Shown piece by piece: positions 35,201-44,465 of a DNA stretch of 64,000 nt. Below the pieces are notes generated by a model. That model was given only the letters and a program-made list of their open reading frames with translations, searched no databases and was not told the origin of the DNA. Position 1 is the first letter of the stretch. Every line of letters starts with the position of its first letter. Origin of the DNA: CAITNM01 sp021298215 (GTDB lineage Bacteria; Pseudomonadota; Alphaproteobacteria; Paracaedibacterales; CAITNM01); NCBI GenBank assembly GCA_046309815.1, contig JBKCOJ010000011.1, positions 1 to 64,000 on the forward strand. Direction: 5' to 3'. The position numbers and the translations under genes were made by a program.

Positions 35201-35677
35201 ATGACTGAATCAACATCACAATTGGATATGCTAAATATTACAGCAGATATAGTGTGTGCTTATGTTAGTAATCATTCTGTAGATATTGCTGAGATCCAGG
35301 GAATTATGCAGAAAGTACATAATGCAGTACAAGACTTGATGCGCCAAGGTCATGGTTTTCGTAAGTCTGGCCCGCTTGTTCCAGCAGTTCCGATAGAAGA
35401 GTCTATAAAAGATGATTACATAGTTTGCTTGGAAGACGGTAAAAAACTTCAGATGTTAAAAAGGCATTTGAATACGGTTTATAAAATGAGCGTTGATGAA
35501 TACAGAGAGCGTTGGGGCTTAGCTCCTGATTATCCTGTTGTTGCTCCTAACTATGCGCGACGTCGCAGCCAAATTGCTAAAAATACTGGACTTGGTCAGA
35601 CTGGACGTCGTAAGCGCGTACAGTTCGTAGATCAATCGAAAGGTATGGTTAGTCAGATCGCTGCTGTTTCCAAATAA
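35201..35677 (+). CDS. MucR/Ros-family transcriptional regulator
   Basis: A 158-residue DNA-binding regulator of the MucR/Ros family. The N-terminal segment (~residues 10-50) forms helices for oligomerisation; the DNA-binding part reads YIVCLEDGKKLQMLKRHL, then DEYRERWGLAPDYPVVAPNY (split as DEYRERWGL and DYPVVAPNY) and ends with RRSQIAKNTGLGQ. MucR proteins silence AT-rich promoters and control cell cycle, motility and virulence genes in alphaproteobacteria. The basic C-terminal tail (GRRKR) may add DNA contacts. Divergent from the divL-like gene; regulation of that gene is possible but inferred. Confidence 0.88.
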   Translation: MTESTSQLDMLNITADIVCAYVSNHSVDIAEIQGIMQKVHNAVQDLMRQGHGFRKSGPLVPAVPIEESIKDDYIVCLEDGKKLQMLKRHLNTVYKMSVDEYRERWGLAPDYPVVAPNYARRRSQIAKNTGLGQTGRRKRVQFVDQSKGMVSQIAAVSK

Positions 35678-35684
35678 TTAGGGC

Positions 35685-37040
35685 ATGAGCGCTAATTTGC
35701 AAAAATTATATGTAAAAAATTACGGCTGTCAGATGAACGTTTATGACGGGCAGAAGATGGCTGATTTGCTTAAAGTGCATGGGTATACGATTACTGAATA
35801 TCCGGAAGATGCTGATGTAGCTATTCTGAATACTTGCCATATTAGAGAAAAAGCTGAACATAAAGTCTTTTCTGACCTCGGGCGACTTTCTACTATAAAA
35901 GAAAAACAAAAAAAAATAAATCAAGACAGCGATATGATTATTGTTGTGGGCGGATGCGTAGGCCAAGCTGAAGGTGAAGAAATAACACGTCAGGCTCCAG
36001 AAGTGGATATGGTATTTGGTCCGCAGAGCTATCATAGACTACCGGAAATGTTGGCTCAAATTAAACAGAAATCAAAAGGTAAAAGAAGTAAGATAGTTGA
36101 TACAGAGTTTCCAACAATTAGTAAATTTGATTCTTTGCCAGTTGCATATGAGACTCCCGTGAGCGCTTTTCTTTCTGTGCAGGAGGGGTGTGATAAATTT
36201 TGTCATTTTTGTGTTGTGCCTTATACGCGTGGCGCGGAGTATTCAAGGCCCGCTAATCAAATCATAGAAGAAGCAAAGCATTTAATAAGATTAGGCGCCA
36301 AAGAAATTACTTTGCTTGGTCAGAATGTGAACGCATATCATGGAGAAGGATTGAACGGAAAAGAATGGACTCTAGGGCGCTTAATCTATGCTTTAGCTGA
36401 ATTAAATGGTTTAAAGCGGATCCGTTATACAACATCACATCCACTTGATATGCATAATGATTTATATGAAGCTCATAGAGATATCGAGCAGTTAATGCCA
36501 TTCTTACATCTTCCTATTCAATCAGGTAGCGATCGTATTCTTGATATGATGAATAGAAAGCATAAGATATCTGACTATTTAAAGATTATTGAAAAGCTAC
36601 GCAATGCTCGTGCTGATATAGAGTTTTCATCAGATTTTATTGTAGGTTATCCAGGGGAAACAGACAATGATTACCAACATACTCTGGAGTTAATAAAAAA
36701 AGTGGGTTATGTCCAGGCTTACTCTTTTAAGTATAGTCCGCGGCCCGGCACGCCTGCAAGTATTTTGGAAGCTCAGATTCCTGAGGATATAAAAACAAAT
36801 CGACTTGCTCAATTACAAAATTTATTAAATGAGCAACAGCTAATGTTTAATAAATCTAAAGAAGGAAAAACATTAGAAGTTTTATTCGACAGGCAAGGTA
36901 AATTGCAAGGGCAAATAGTAGGCAAGACTGCATACATGCAGTCGGTTACATTAGATGGGGATTCTTCATTATTTGGTAACTTTTTAATGATTAAAATAAA
37001 ACATGGATATAGAAATAGCTTAAGTGGAGAATGTGTTTGA
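35685..37040 (+). CDS. miaB: tRNA-2-methylthio-N6-dimethylallyladenosine synthase
   Basis: A 451-residue radical-SAM methylthiotransferase that converts i6A37 to ms2i6A37 in tRNAs reading U-starting codons. The N-terminal UPF0004 domain has three Cys for the auxiliary cluster (YGCQMNVYD, NTCHIRE, GGCVGQ). The radical-SAM CxxxCxxC is CDKFCHFC, followed by VVPYTRGAEYSR. TSHPLDMH, HLPIQSGSDRIL and DFIVGYPGE are family blocks. A TRAM domain occupies the last ~65 residues. First gene of the miaB-phoH-ybeY-corC operon. Confidence 0.95.
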   Translation: MSANLQKLYVKNYGCQMNVYDGQKMADLLKVHGYTITEYPEDADVAILNTCHIREKAEHKVFSDLGRLSTIKEKQKKINQDSDMIIVVGGCVGQAEGEEITRQAPEVDMVFGPQSYHRLPEMLAQIKQKSKGKRSKIVDTEFPTISKFDSLPVAYETPVSAFLSVQEGCDKFCHFCVVPYTRGAEYSRPANQIIEEAKHLIRLGAKEITLLGQNVNAYHGEGLNGKEWTLGRLIYALAELNGLKRIRYTTSHPLDMHNDLYEAHRDIEQLMPFLHLPIQSGSDRILDMMNRKHKISDYLKIIEKLRNARADIEFSSDFIVGYPGETDNDYQHTLELIKKVGYVQAYSFKYSPRPGTPASILEAQIPEDIKTNRLAQLQNLLNEQQLMFNKSKEGKTLEVLFDRQGKLQGQIVGKTAYMQSVTLDGDSSLFGNFLMIKIKHGYRNSLSGECV

Positions 37041-38005
37041 GCAATCAAGCTACCACACAATACTTAGAATTTTCAGATAATAGTTTTTTTTCTCAACTTG
37101 TGGGGCCAGGTGATATAAATATTGCTTCGTTGGAGAATCGTTTTGGAGTAGTAATCTCGGCTCGAGGAAATCATCTTTCGATAAGTGGCACTGAAGCAGA
37201 CGTAGAATGCGCAAAGAATACACTACAGTATTTATACGCTCAACTATCAAAAGGACAAAAAATTGATTCTTCACTTCTTGAAGAAGCTGTTCAGATTGTA
37301 AGTAGCGCAATTAGCTTTCAACAAAATGAAGCGTATGCGCCAAATGGAAAAATTAGCATTGCCACAAAGCGAAAAATAATTTTTCCAAGATCTATTAATC
37401 AGGGCGAATATCTGGCTGCAATGCAGAGTAAAGATATGATTTTTGGAATCGGGCCCGCAGGAACAGGTAAGACTTATTTGGCCGTTGCGGTTGGAGTATC
37501 TATGCTTGTGGCAGGAAAAATAGATAAAATTATATTAACACGTCCTGCTGTTGAAGCAGGGGAAAAGCTAGGGTTTTTGCCTGGAGATATGCGTGAAAAA
37601 GTTGATCCATATCTAAGGCCGCTTTATGATGCGATGCACGACATGTTACCAGCCGATCAGGTGGAGAGAAGACTTGCAAATGGAGAAATCGAAGTGGCTC
37701 CTCTGGCATTTATGAGAGGACGCACTCTTTCCAATGCTTTTGTAATATTAGATGAAGCGCAAAACACAACTCCTGTGCAGATGAAAATGTTTTTAACAAG
37801 ACTTGGTTATAATGCTCGTATGGTAATAACAGGTGATTTATCACAAATTGATTTGCCGTTTGGGATAGAATCTGGATTAAAACAAGCGGTTAGAATTTTA
37901 AAGAATGTTCAAGATATAGCATTCATTGTTTTTGATGAAAAGGACGTGGTGCGTCACCCCATAGTTTCTAAAATTGTGGCTGCTTACGATAAAGAAATAA
38001 AATGA
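37037..38005 (+). CDS. phoH: PhoH-family ATPase (PhoL/YbeZ)
   Basis: A ~322-residue nucleotide-binding protein of the PhoH family, acting with YbeY in RNA metabolism. It has an N-terminal KH-like segment (~30-85), Walker A GPAGTGKTYLAV, and Walker B VILDEAQNTTPVQMKMFLTR (VILDEAQN). The preferred start is TTG 37037, with GGAG at 37026-37029 seven bases upstream; the in-frame ATG at 37031 is too close to that site. Either start overlaps miaB. It overlaps ybeY by 4 nt. Confidence 0.92.
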   Translation: MSNQATTQYLEFSDNSFFSQLVGPGDINIASLENRFGVVISARGNHLSISGTEADVECAKNTLQYLYAQLSKGQKIDSSLLEEAVQIVSSAISFQQNEAYAPNGKISIATKRKIIFPRSINQGEYLAAMQSKDMIFGIGPAGTGKTYLAVAVGVSMLVAGKIDKIILTRPAVEAGEKLGFLPGDMREKVDPYLRPLYDAMHDMLPADQVERRLANGEIEVAPLAFMRGRTLSNAFVILDEAQNTTPVQMKMFLTRLGYNARMVITGDLSQIDLPFGIESGLKQAVRILKNVQDIAFIVFDEKDVVRHPIVSKIVAAYDKEIK

Positions 38006-38502
38006 TTTTTAATGAAAATATAATAGATGTTCTTATAGCAGATGATCGTTGGCTAAAATGGCATACGCAGCAGCAATGGCAAAATTTAATACAAAGAATT
38101 AGTGAAAAAACCTTGAATGAAGTAAAAATTTTTTCAAAAGTCGAAATAAGTATTTTGTTAACAAATAATACTGAAATTCACGATCTAAATTTAAAATATC
38201 GAGGTAAAGATAAGCCGACCAATGTGCTATCATTTCCGAATTTAAATCAAGAAGAATTAAATGATGTAGATAAAGACCGAGAGTTCCCGGTTATGCTTGG
38301 TGATGTAGTATTGGCATTTGAAACATTGCTTGATGAAGCTACGCAAGCAAAAAAAAACTTTTTAGATCACTTTAATCATTTAATTGTACATGGTATGTTG
38401 CATCTACTAGGATATGATCATGAGCATGATGCGGAAGAAGAAAAAATGCAAAAAAAGGAAATAAAAATCTTGCAGCACTTCAGTATTAATAATCCTTATT
38501 AA
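38002..38502 (+). CDS. ybeY: Endoribonuclease YbeY
   Basis: A 166-residue metal-dependent endoribonuclease for 16S rRNA 3' maturation and 70S quality control. The zinc site HGMLHLLGYDHEHDAEE carries the three conserved His. RGKDKPTNVLSFP is the other family block. Length and position after phoH are standard. corC follows 5 nt after the stop. Confidence 0.95.
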   Translation: MIFNENIIDVLIADDRWLKWHTQQQWQNLIQRISEKTLNEVKIFSKVEISILLTNNTEIHDLNLKYRGKDKPTNVLSFPNLNQEELNDVDKDREFPVMLGDVVLAFETLLDEATQAKKNFLDHFNHLIVHGMLHLLGYDHEHDAEEEKMQKKEIKILQHFSINNPY

Positions 38503-38507
38503 TAATC

Positions 38508-39320
38508 ATGGCAATAAAAGATCTAATAAAATTTTTCCGAAAATCTGAGCCCGAGACTCTTCGAGGGACAATCGAAGAGCTAATTGAGGAGAGTGAAGAA
38601 GAAGAGCCATCTATTGAATCGGGTGAGCGTGCTCTTTTAGAGAATGTTTTAAATTTACGTGATTTAACAGCTCAAGATGTGATGATCCCGCGAGCGGATA
38701 TTATTTCTTTTTCAATCACTGGCGATGCAGAAGAAATGCTTCAGTTGATGGTTAAGCATAGCTTAAGCTTCCTACCAGTTTGCAGTGACACTTTAGATCA
38801 GATAGTAGGTGTTATCCATATAAAAGATGTATTAGCCTGGATTCAAAATGGGAGGCAAACATCAATAAAGCATTTAGTAAAGGACGTGCTATTCATTCCT
38901 CCGTCAATGCGTGCCCTAGATTTATTAGTCCAAATGAGGGAGTCTGCTTCTCGGATAGCCTTTGTTGTTGATGAGTATGGAGGTATAGATGGGCTTGTGA
39001 CTTTTTCAAACGTGATTAGTGAAGTGATTGGGGATATCCAAGATGCTGAAGAACAAGACTCAAAGCAGATTGAAATTAAATCCGATGGAACGGTAATAGC
39101 AGATGGGCGGGTCCCTTTAGAAGAATTGCAGGAAGTTCTTGGCAGTTTTCCAATGTTAAGTGTGGATGATGATGACATTGATACTATAGGCGGCCTGGTA
39201 GTTTTTTTGGCTGGGCGCGTGCCTGTGCGCGGTGAAATTATTTGCCACCCTGCAGGGGGTGAATTTGAGGTTTTAGAGGCTGATCCAAGGAGAATTCGAC
39301 GACTAAAAATGCGGCCCTAG
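38508..39320 (+). CDS. corC: CBS/transporter-associated-domain protein CorC
   Basis: A 270-residue soluble protein. It starts with a short acidic region, followed by RDLTAQDVMIPRADI, paired CBS domains (~65-185; IVGVIHIKDVL, AFVVDEYGGIDGLVT) and a C-terminal CorC_HlyC domain (DDDIDTIGGLVV, VRGEI). CorC-type proteins are linked to magnesium/cobalt efflux or membrane integrity. It ends the operon; lnt, which often follows in proteobacteria, is absent. It converges on the cNMP-binding gene, 4 nt apart. Confidence 0.88.
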   Translation: MAIKDLIKFFRKSEPETLRGTIEELIEESEEEEPSIESGERALLENVLNLRDLTAQDVMIPRADIISFSITGDAEEMLQLMVKHSLSFLPVCSDTLDQIVGVIHIKDVLAWIQNGRQTSIKHLVKDVLFIPPSMRALDLLVQMRESASRIAFVVDEYGGIDGLVTFSNVISEVIGDIQDAEEQDSKQIEIKSDGTVIADGRVPLEELQEVLGSFPMLSVDDDDIDTIGGLVVFLAGRVPVRGEIICHPAGGEFEVLEADPRRIRRLKMRP

Positions 39321-39324
39321 TTTT

Positions 39325-39666
39325 TTATGTTTTTTTAATGTTAGTGATGAGCGTTTTTAATAAAGTGGTAAGAATGGGGGGCGATTGCCTTAGGGCTTCA
39401 AGTAATTTATCTCCATCTATATTAATGATTGTTGTTGGCTCAAGAGCGGTAACAGTCGCAGCTCTGGGAGATTTATCTATAATTGCCATTTCTCCAAATA
39501 TTTGACCAGTCTCCAAAAAGCCGAGAACAATTTTTTTTCCGTCAGGTCCATTCTTCCAAATTTCAACCAAGCCCTTTTCTATAATGCATATATGGCTCCC
39601 TGGCTGCCCTTCTTCTACAATTATTTCACCTGTATTGTATAAATGCCGATTTTGAATTTCACTCAT
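39325..39666 (-). CDS. Standalone cyclic-nucleotide-binding domain protein
   Basis: A 113-residue protein consisting only of a cNMP-binding beta barrel. The phosphate-binding cassette is intact: FGEMAIIDKSPRAATVTA, with the Glu and Arg that contact cyclic phosphate and ribose. There is no helix-turn-helix, kinase or channel domain, so it is not a Crp-type regulator. It may bind cAMP or cGMP and act through a partner. No cyclase is in the window. Confidence 0.82.
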   Translation of the reverse strand: MSEIQNRHLYNTGEIIVEEGQPGSHICIIEKGLVEIWKNGPDGKKIVLGFLETGQIFGEMAIIDKSPRAATVTALEPTTIINIDGDKLLEALRQSPPILTTLLKTLITNIKKT

Positions 39667-39723
39667 TGATAAATGATGTTTTTTGAATAGCTGAGTACAT
39701 AATAACTAAAAAAAGTTAATCCT

Positions 39724-40671
39724 TTATAAATCTTCAATCAGTGCCGTTTTTAAAGCAGTATGCCAAACTAAAATTGCACAGAGCTGATGCGCTAACGCAA
39801 AGCCAAGAGGAACTTTTAGCAATAAGGTTATAATTCCAAATGCTATTTGGGTAGTTATAACAATCATCAGCTTTTTATAGGCTAAATAGTTTTTTAACCA
39901 TAGAAGGATTGTGTATGATAAGGTAAGAAGAGCTAAAAATCGGTGTGTCCACTGTACCATTGAAGCGTTTGTAATAAAATTTTTCCATAAAGGTTTTTGA
40001 TGAGACCATTCGCTGGGTATCCAAAGTCCTTCCATAAGAGGGAATGTGTTATAAATTAGCCCGGCTTTTAAGCCAGCTAGACTTGATCCATAAAAAATTG
40101 TGCAGCCGATTAAAGTTAATAAAAGAATATTTCTAGGTGAAATTTTTTTGAAAGATCGTCCTTCTTCCTTCCACAATAAAATTAAGAGTATGGAAAATAT
40201 AAAGAATGCCATAATGAGATGCAGGCTTAAGTGAAGATGGCCGACAAAAGGATTTTCTTTTAAGCCACTTTTTACCATCCACCAGCCGATAATTCCTTGC
40301 ATAATACCAAGGAAAAAAGTTATTAAAATATTCCTTTTCATTGATTTGTTTTTTGTGTTTTGAATGGTGAACAAAAAGAGGAGAAGTAAAAAAACAAAAC
40401 ATTTCCCAAGAAGGCGGTGGGCATATTCACATAAATAAATCTTCTTAAATCCATCAAGTGTCATATGCTTATTAATATATGTATACTCTGGTGTTTTTTT
40501 ATATAAGTTAAATTGTTCTATCCAATTCTTTTCAGTAATAGGGGGTAATAGATGAAATGGTTTCCACTCAGTAATAGAAAGACCAGAATTGGTGAGACGT
40601 GTTACTCCTCCAACAGTAATCATTAAGATAACTGCAATAACCAAAGACTTTAACCAAGTAGAAGGCATCAT
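39724..40671 (-). CDS. ctaA: Haem A synthase
   Basis: A 315-residue multispan membrane enzyme of the Cox15/CtaA family that oxidises haem O to haem A for cytochrome c oxidase. About eight membrane helices are seen. GGVTRLTNSGLSITEWKP near residues 21-38 is the family signature, with Glu at the TEW motif. His ligands occur in YAHRLLGK, HLHLSLH, WTHRFLA and LAHQL. The usual cox operon is not adjacent, but the enzyme implies an aa3-type oxidase elsewhere in the genome. Confidence 0.92.
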   Translation of the reverse strand: MMPSTWLKSLVIAVILMITVGGVTRLTNSGLSITEWKPFHLLPPITEKNWIEQFNLYKKTPEYTYINKHMTLDGFKKIYLCEYAHRLLGKCFVFLLLLFLFTIQNTKNKSMKRNILITFFLGIMQGIIGWWMVKSGLKENPFVGHLHLSLHLIMAFFIFSILLILLWKEEGRSFKKISPRNILLLTLIGCTIFYGSSLAGLKAGLIYNTFPLMEGLWIPSEWSHQKPLWKNFITNASMVQWTHRFLALLTLSYTILLWLKNYLAYKKLMIVITTQIAFGIITLLLKVPLGFALAHQLCAILVWHTALKTALIEDL

Positions 40672-40747
40672 ATGAGCATTTATTTTTTAATGATATGAAT
40701 TATGCATTATCTAATGATCATATTAACTTTGAATCAATCTAAATCTG

Positions 40748-41083
40748 ATGTACACTGCAAAAAAAAGTCGTATTAAGGTCATTGTGATAATTATAGCTCC
40801 TCTTTTTCATGTTTTATATGACATTATAGGTTTATACAAGCTTGGATTAGCCATTTATATTATTTTAGGATGGCTTGAGGCTTTTGATGTGGTAAATAAA
40901 TACAATAAAGTAATTTATAGCGTACATAATTTCTTGCAAAGCATTATTGAACCAGCATTAGATCCTATTCGTCGAATTATACCAACTGTTGGTGGATGGG
41001 ATTTGTCTCCTATGGCTTTGTTTTTCATTATCTATTTTTTTCAAGGAATACTCTTGGAAATTTTAAAAAAATTCCCATCTTAG
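40748..41083 (+). CDS. YggT-family membrane protein
   Basis: A 111-residue membrane protein with two main hydrophobic segments. The DUF/YggT signature is EPALDPIRRIIPTVGGWDLSPM with the usual ALFFIIYFF helix following; the shorter core is LDPIRRIIP and GGWDLSP. YggT proteins are associated with cell division and envelope organisation, but the biochemical role is unclear. N-terminal ~25 residues (basic) are longer than in many homologues. rbfA follows 20 nt downstream. Confidence 0.72.
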   Translation: MYTAKKSRIKVIVIIIAPLFHVLYDIIGLYKLGLAIYIILGWLEAFDVVNKYNKVIYSVHNFLQSIIEPALDPIRRIIPTVGGWDLSPMALFFIIYFFQGILLEILKKFPS

Positions 41084-41103
41084 AGTAAAGTGGAGGAATA
41101 ATA

Positions 41104-41511
41104 ATGTTAAAACTATTTACGCCTGCAAAAGCCCCTTCATATCGTCAAGAAAGAGTGGCGGAGGAAATTCGCTTTTTGCTAAGTCAACAGTTGCAAAAAG
41201 ATTGCTTGCCTATTGAATATGCTGAGGGTGGTGATTTATTAAAACCCTCAGTTCCTATTACAATCACAGCTTTAGATGTTTCGCCAGATTTGAGGCATGC
41301 TCAAATTGGCATTATGCCTTTAGGGGGAATAGAGCAAGAATTAGCTATAAAGTTTATGGATGCTAATGCATGGCATTTACGTAAATTTCTGGCGAAGCAG
41401 TTGAAAATCAGAGTTACGCCAACGTTGTGTTTTTATCTAGACAATCGTTTTGAGCAAGCTGCAAAAATTGATTCCCTAATCATGAAATCAAAAAACACTC
41501 AAAAGAACTAA
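41104..41511 (+). CDS. rbfA: Ribosome-binding factor A
   Basis: A 135-residue KH-type protein that binds 30S precursors and aids 16S rRNA 5' end maturation. SYRQERVAEEIRFLLSQQL at the N terminus, ITITALDVSPDLRHAQIGI, and the C-terminal RVTPTLCFYLDNRFEQA match the family. A conserved helix-kink-helix is visible. truB or infB, the usual neighbours, are absent. It converges on the symporter gene. Confidence 0.92.
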   Translation: MLKLFTPAKAPSYRQERVAEEIRFLLSQQLQKDCLPIEYAEGGDLLKPSVPITITALDVSPDLRHAQIGIMPLGGIEQELAIKFMDANAWHLRKFLAKQLKIRVTPTLCFYLDNRFEQAAKIDSLIMKSKNTQKN

Positions 41512-41516
41512 GAGAA

Positions 41517-42719
41517 TTAACGGTTCAGCTTTAAAGAATTAAACTTCTTTTTTAGAATCTTATTTATGATTAGTGCAAATGCACCGTTGCCGGCAACATT
41601 ACTGGCTGTCATGAGAGAGTCTTGCAATATGTATAATGTCGCAACAAGGCTACATAATTCAGAAGAAAGACCCAGATACTCCTCAACAACAGGTAGTAAA
41701 ATGATCATTCCTCCTCCAGGAATGCCGCTTCCTGAAAACTTAGTAATAATATAGGCTCCCACATATGCTAAAAATGCTGAGAATCCTGGCAGAGGATGAC
41801 CTGACATAACAAGTAAAGCAAGCGAAGTTAAAGTAATGTTAATCCCGTCACCAACCATATGTATATTAGCGGTTGCAGGCACAATAAAGTTGGTGAGTCT
41901 AGAATCCTGAATATTACTTTCTACGCATTTTAATGTTATTGGTAACGTTGCAGCACTGGACATGGTACTAAATCCTGTAAGCCATGCTGGTAACATATTA
42001 TGTATAGCTTTTAATGTTTCTTTTATGTTTCCATTGCAGCCAACTACGTACCAAAAAAATAAGTAAGCATGAATAATAATAAGACTTAAAAAAAATACAG
42101 GAGCATATGCTGTGGCAAGAGTGCCTAACTCTCCTTCAAAACCGATTTTTAGAACAAACCCAAAAACATACAAGGGTAAGAATGGTATAAAAGTTATATT
42201 TAAAGCTTTGGTTGTCCAACTTTTAAGATTTAGAACAACTTTTGAAATAAATCCTAAAAAAGCTGAATATCCTAGAAAATTGCATAGTAGACTAACAAAG
42301 CCAAGTAGCAGGCCGCATAGCATTGCTTTGTCCGCCGTTAAAATCATAGGGATGGGCAAGCGCCATAAAGATTCAACTGTATTAGGGTTTTGAATAGTTT
42401 CAAAATTAATAGGACTTAAAAGATCTACTAAACTAAAAGCGGCGCCATACGCAGTTAACACATTAATAATGTTTGAGGTAATTACTAAACTAAAAATAGA
42501 AAAAATTAAAAAGATTGCTTGCCCTTGTAAACTTAATATTGCAGAGCATAAATAGCTAAACACAACAAATGGTATCAATAGTAAGAGAACATCTTTCAGT
42601 GCCGTGCTTATGGTATAGAAAATACTTACAAGATTGCTATCTAAACAGCTAGATAAAATAAACGCTAAAATTACTGAAATAGCTAGTCGTATTGGTAAGC
42701 TAATCATACTATCACTCAA
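41517..42719 (-). CDS. Dicarboxylate/amino-acid:cation symporter (SDF family)
   Basis: A 400-residue secondary transporter of the GltP/DctA family. The helical hairpins carry the family motifs: FSTMSSAATLPITLKC (Ser-rich HP1), HMVGDGINITL (TM7 region) and SGSGIPGGGMIILLP (HP2 region). The N terminus is a little shorter than in GltP, but the core is complete. Substrate is likely C4-dicarboxylate or acidic amino acids, with Na+ or H+; unknown. In a host-associated cell it may import host metabolites. It follows kdsD by 31 nt. Confidence 0.82.
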   Translation of the reverse strand: MSDSMISLPIRLAISVILAFILSSCLDSNLVSIFYTISTALKDVLLLLIPFVVFSYLCSAILSLQGQAIFLIFSIFSLVITSNIINVLTAYGAAFSLVDLLSPINFETIQNPNTVESLWRLPIPMILTADKAMLCGLLLGFVSLLCNFLGYSAFLGFISKVVLNLKSWTTKALNITFIPFLPLYVFGFVLKIGFEGELGTLATAYAPVFFLSLIIIHAYLFFWYVVGCNGNIKETLKAIHNMLPAWLTGFSTMSSAATLPITLKCVESNIQDSRLTNFIVPATANIHMVGDGINITLTSLALLVMSGHPLPGFSAFLAYVGAYIITKFSGSGIPGGGMIILLPVVEEYLGLSSELCSLVATLYILQDSLMTASNVAGNGAFALIINKILKKKFNSLKLNR

Positions 42720-42750
42720 TAAATCACGATAATTATGCTAGCATATAGCA

Positions 42751-43722
42751 TTAAATAATTCCAGCGCGCAGGCAGTCGTGAATATGTAAAAGTCCAATAG
42801 GCTTTTGATCGGCACCTATAAATAAGCTAGTAATGGATTTTTCTTGCATAATAGCTAGCGCTTCTGCCATAAGAATATCCGCTGAAATTACAATTGGATT
42901 TGGATTCATCACATCTTCGACTTTTTCAGTGAGTAGGCCTTCGTGCATATGTCGTCGTAAGTCGCCATCTGTGATGATACCTTCTAAAAGTCCTTGATTG
43001 TTGATAATAGCAATGCATCCGAAACCGAAATAGCTTATTTTAATGAGGCATTCATTCATTAATGTGCCCTTAGCAAGAATAGGCAAGCGATCGCCAGTAT
43101 GCATAAAATCTCCCACTCTTGAGAGCTGTTTTCCAAGATTTCCACCGGGATGAAAAGTTCGAAAATCTGTTGGGCTGAAATTACGAATGCGAAGGGTCGC
43201 AATAGCAAGAGCGTCACCAAGGGCGAGCATAATTGTCGTAGATGTTGTTGGTGCCAATCCCATAGGGCATGCCTCTGACACCATGGGATAACATAAAGTA
43301 ACGTCCGCCACACTTGCTAAGTTACTATTTTCTTTTGCGGTGATCGCAACTAATGGAATATGAAAGCGCCTGCTATAATCAAGCAATGATTTCAATTCAG
43401 CTGTTTCGCCGCTATGAGATAATAATAAAAGTCTATCTTGAGGTGTGATCATCCCCAAATCACCGTGGCTAGCTTCTGCTGGGTGTACGAAAAATGCAGG
43501 CTGCCCGACGCTTGAAAAGGTGGCGGCAATTTTCCGTGCTATATGCCCACTTTTGCCAATACCACTAACAATGATGTGGTTGTTTTTCTCAGATAAAAGT
43601 CTTACAGCTGTAACAAAATTTTCATCAAGACTGTTTGATAAGTATGATAAAGCTTCAGCTTCTGCTGTAATAGCTTCCCGTCCTGCTGTTAGAATTTTAT
43701 GTGCTTCTGTTGACTTTGTCAT
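42751..43722 (-). CDS. kdsD: Arabinose-5-phosphate isomerase
   Basis: A 323-residue SIS-domain isomerase (KdsD/KpsF) that converts ribulose-5-phosphate to arabinose-5-phosphate, the precursor of Kdo in LPS. The N-terminal SIS domain (~35-175) has SGIGKSGHIARKIAATFSS (GIGKSGHIARK) and LLSHSGET. Two CBS domains occupy the last ~125 residues (GIITDGDLRRH). It follows rnd by 11 nt, as in many alphaproteobacteria. Kdo production agrees with lpxK in this window. Confidence 0.92.
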   Translation of the reverse strand: MTKSTEAHKILTAGREAITAEAEALSYLSNSLDENFVTAVRLLSEKNNHIIVSGIGKSGHIARKIAATFSSVGQPAFFVHPAEASHGDLGMITPQDRLLLLSHSGETAELKSLLDYSRRFHIPLVAITAKENSNLASVADVTLCYPMVSEACPMGLAPTTSTTIMLALGDALAIATLRIRNFSPTDFRTFHPGGNLGKQLSRVGDFMHTGDRLPILAKGTLMNECLIKISYFGFGCIAIINNQGLLEGIITDGDLRRHMHEGLLTEKVEDVMNPNPIVISADILMAEALAIMQEKSITSLFIGADQKPIGLLHIHDCLRAGII

Positions 43723-43733
43723 GACTTTCTATT

Positions 43734-44357
43734 TTATTCCTCAATTTTATAAGCCATAATGTCACCTTTTTGCCCGAATAATAAGTCCAACTCTGCCCTG
43801 AAGGGTAGATACTCAAAACTAGCATTTGCTAGATGGTGACGATTTTCACGGGTCAGCATAGCATCAAGTTTTATCTTTAAACTATGCAAATGTATTACAT
43901 CAGTGGCAGCATAACGTATTTGCTCTTTACTTAATAAAGTATTACCCCAGTCGCTAGTTTGCTCTTGTTTTGAGATTTCAAGTCCTAGTAAGTCTTTGCA
44001 CAAGTCTTTTAATCCATGCTTATTTGTAAAAGTACGTACCAAATGAGAAACAATTTTTGTGCAGTAAATATTCTTTATTCTGCATTGAAATGAGTACTGT
44101 AAGATGCCTACATCAAATCGTGCAAAATGAAAAATCTTTTGAGTGTCGCTTGTTAATAAGCGTTTCAAATTTGGAGATTTCGAGAAATTAGCCTCAGGAA
44201 ATTGAATAAGGTGAACGTTGATGCCATCAAAAGTTAATTGAACTAGACACAGTCGATCGCGATGCTGATTTAATCCCATAGCCTCTGTGTCAATAGCTAC
44301 TGTTTGACTAAATATTAAATCATCAGGTAAATCATATTCGTGAATAAATGTCTTCAT
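43734..44357 (-). CDS. rnd: Ribonuclease D-type 3'-5' exonuclease
   Basis: A 207-residue DEDD-superfamily exonuclease. Exo I is VAIDTEAMGL, Exo II is HFARFDVGIL, Exo III has Tyr-x3-Asp in YAATDVIHL. This is the short form with only the catalytic domain; the HRDC domains of E. coli RNase D are missing, as is usual in alphaproteobacteria. It should trim tRNA or other structured RNA 3' ends. Adjacent to kdsD. Confidence 0.87.
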   Translation of the reverse strand: MKTFIHEYDLPDDLIFSQTVAIDTEAMGLNQHRDRLCLVQLTFDGINVHLIQFPEANFSKSPNLKRLLTSDTQKIFHFARFDVGILQYSFQCRIKNIYCTKIVSHLVRTFTNKHGLKDLCKDLLGLEISKQEQTSDWGNTLLSKEQIRYAATDVIHLHSLKIKLDAMLTRENRHHLANASFEYLPFRAELDLLFGQKGDIMAYKIEE

Positions 44358-44465
44358 CTAGTTAAAAGCATTTCTAAAAGTGAACGGCTCATAATAGCTG
44401 GTTATCTATGAATATTTCAAACCATATTTGAAAAGGGTTTATAGTCCATGTTAAAAATGCACATT

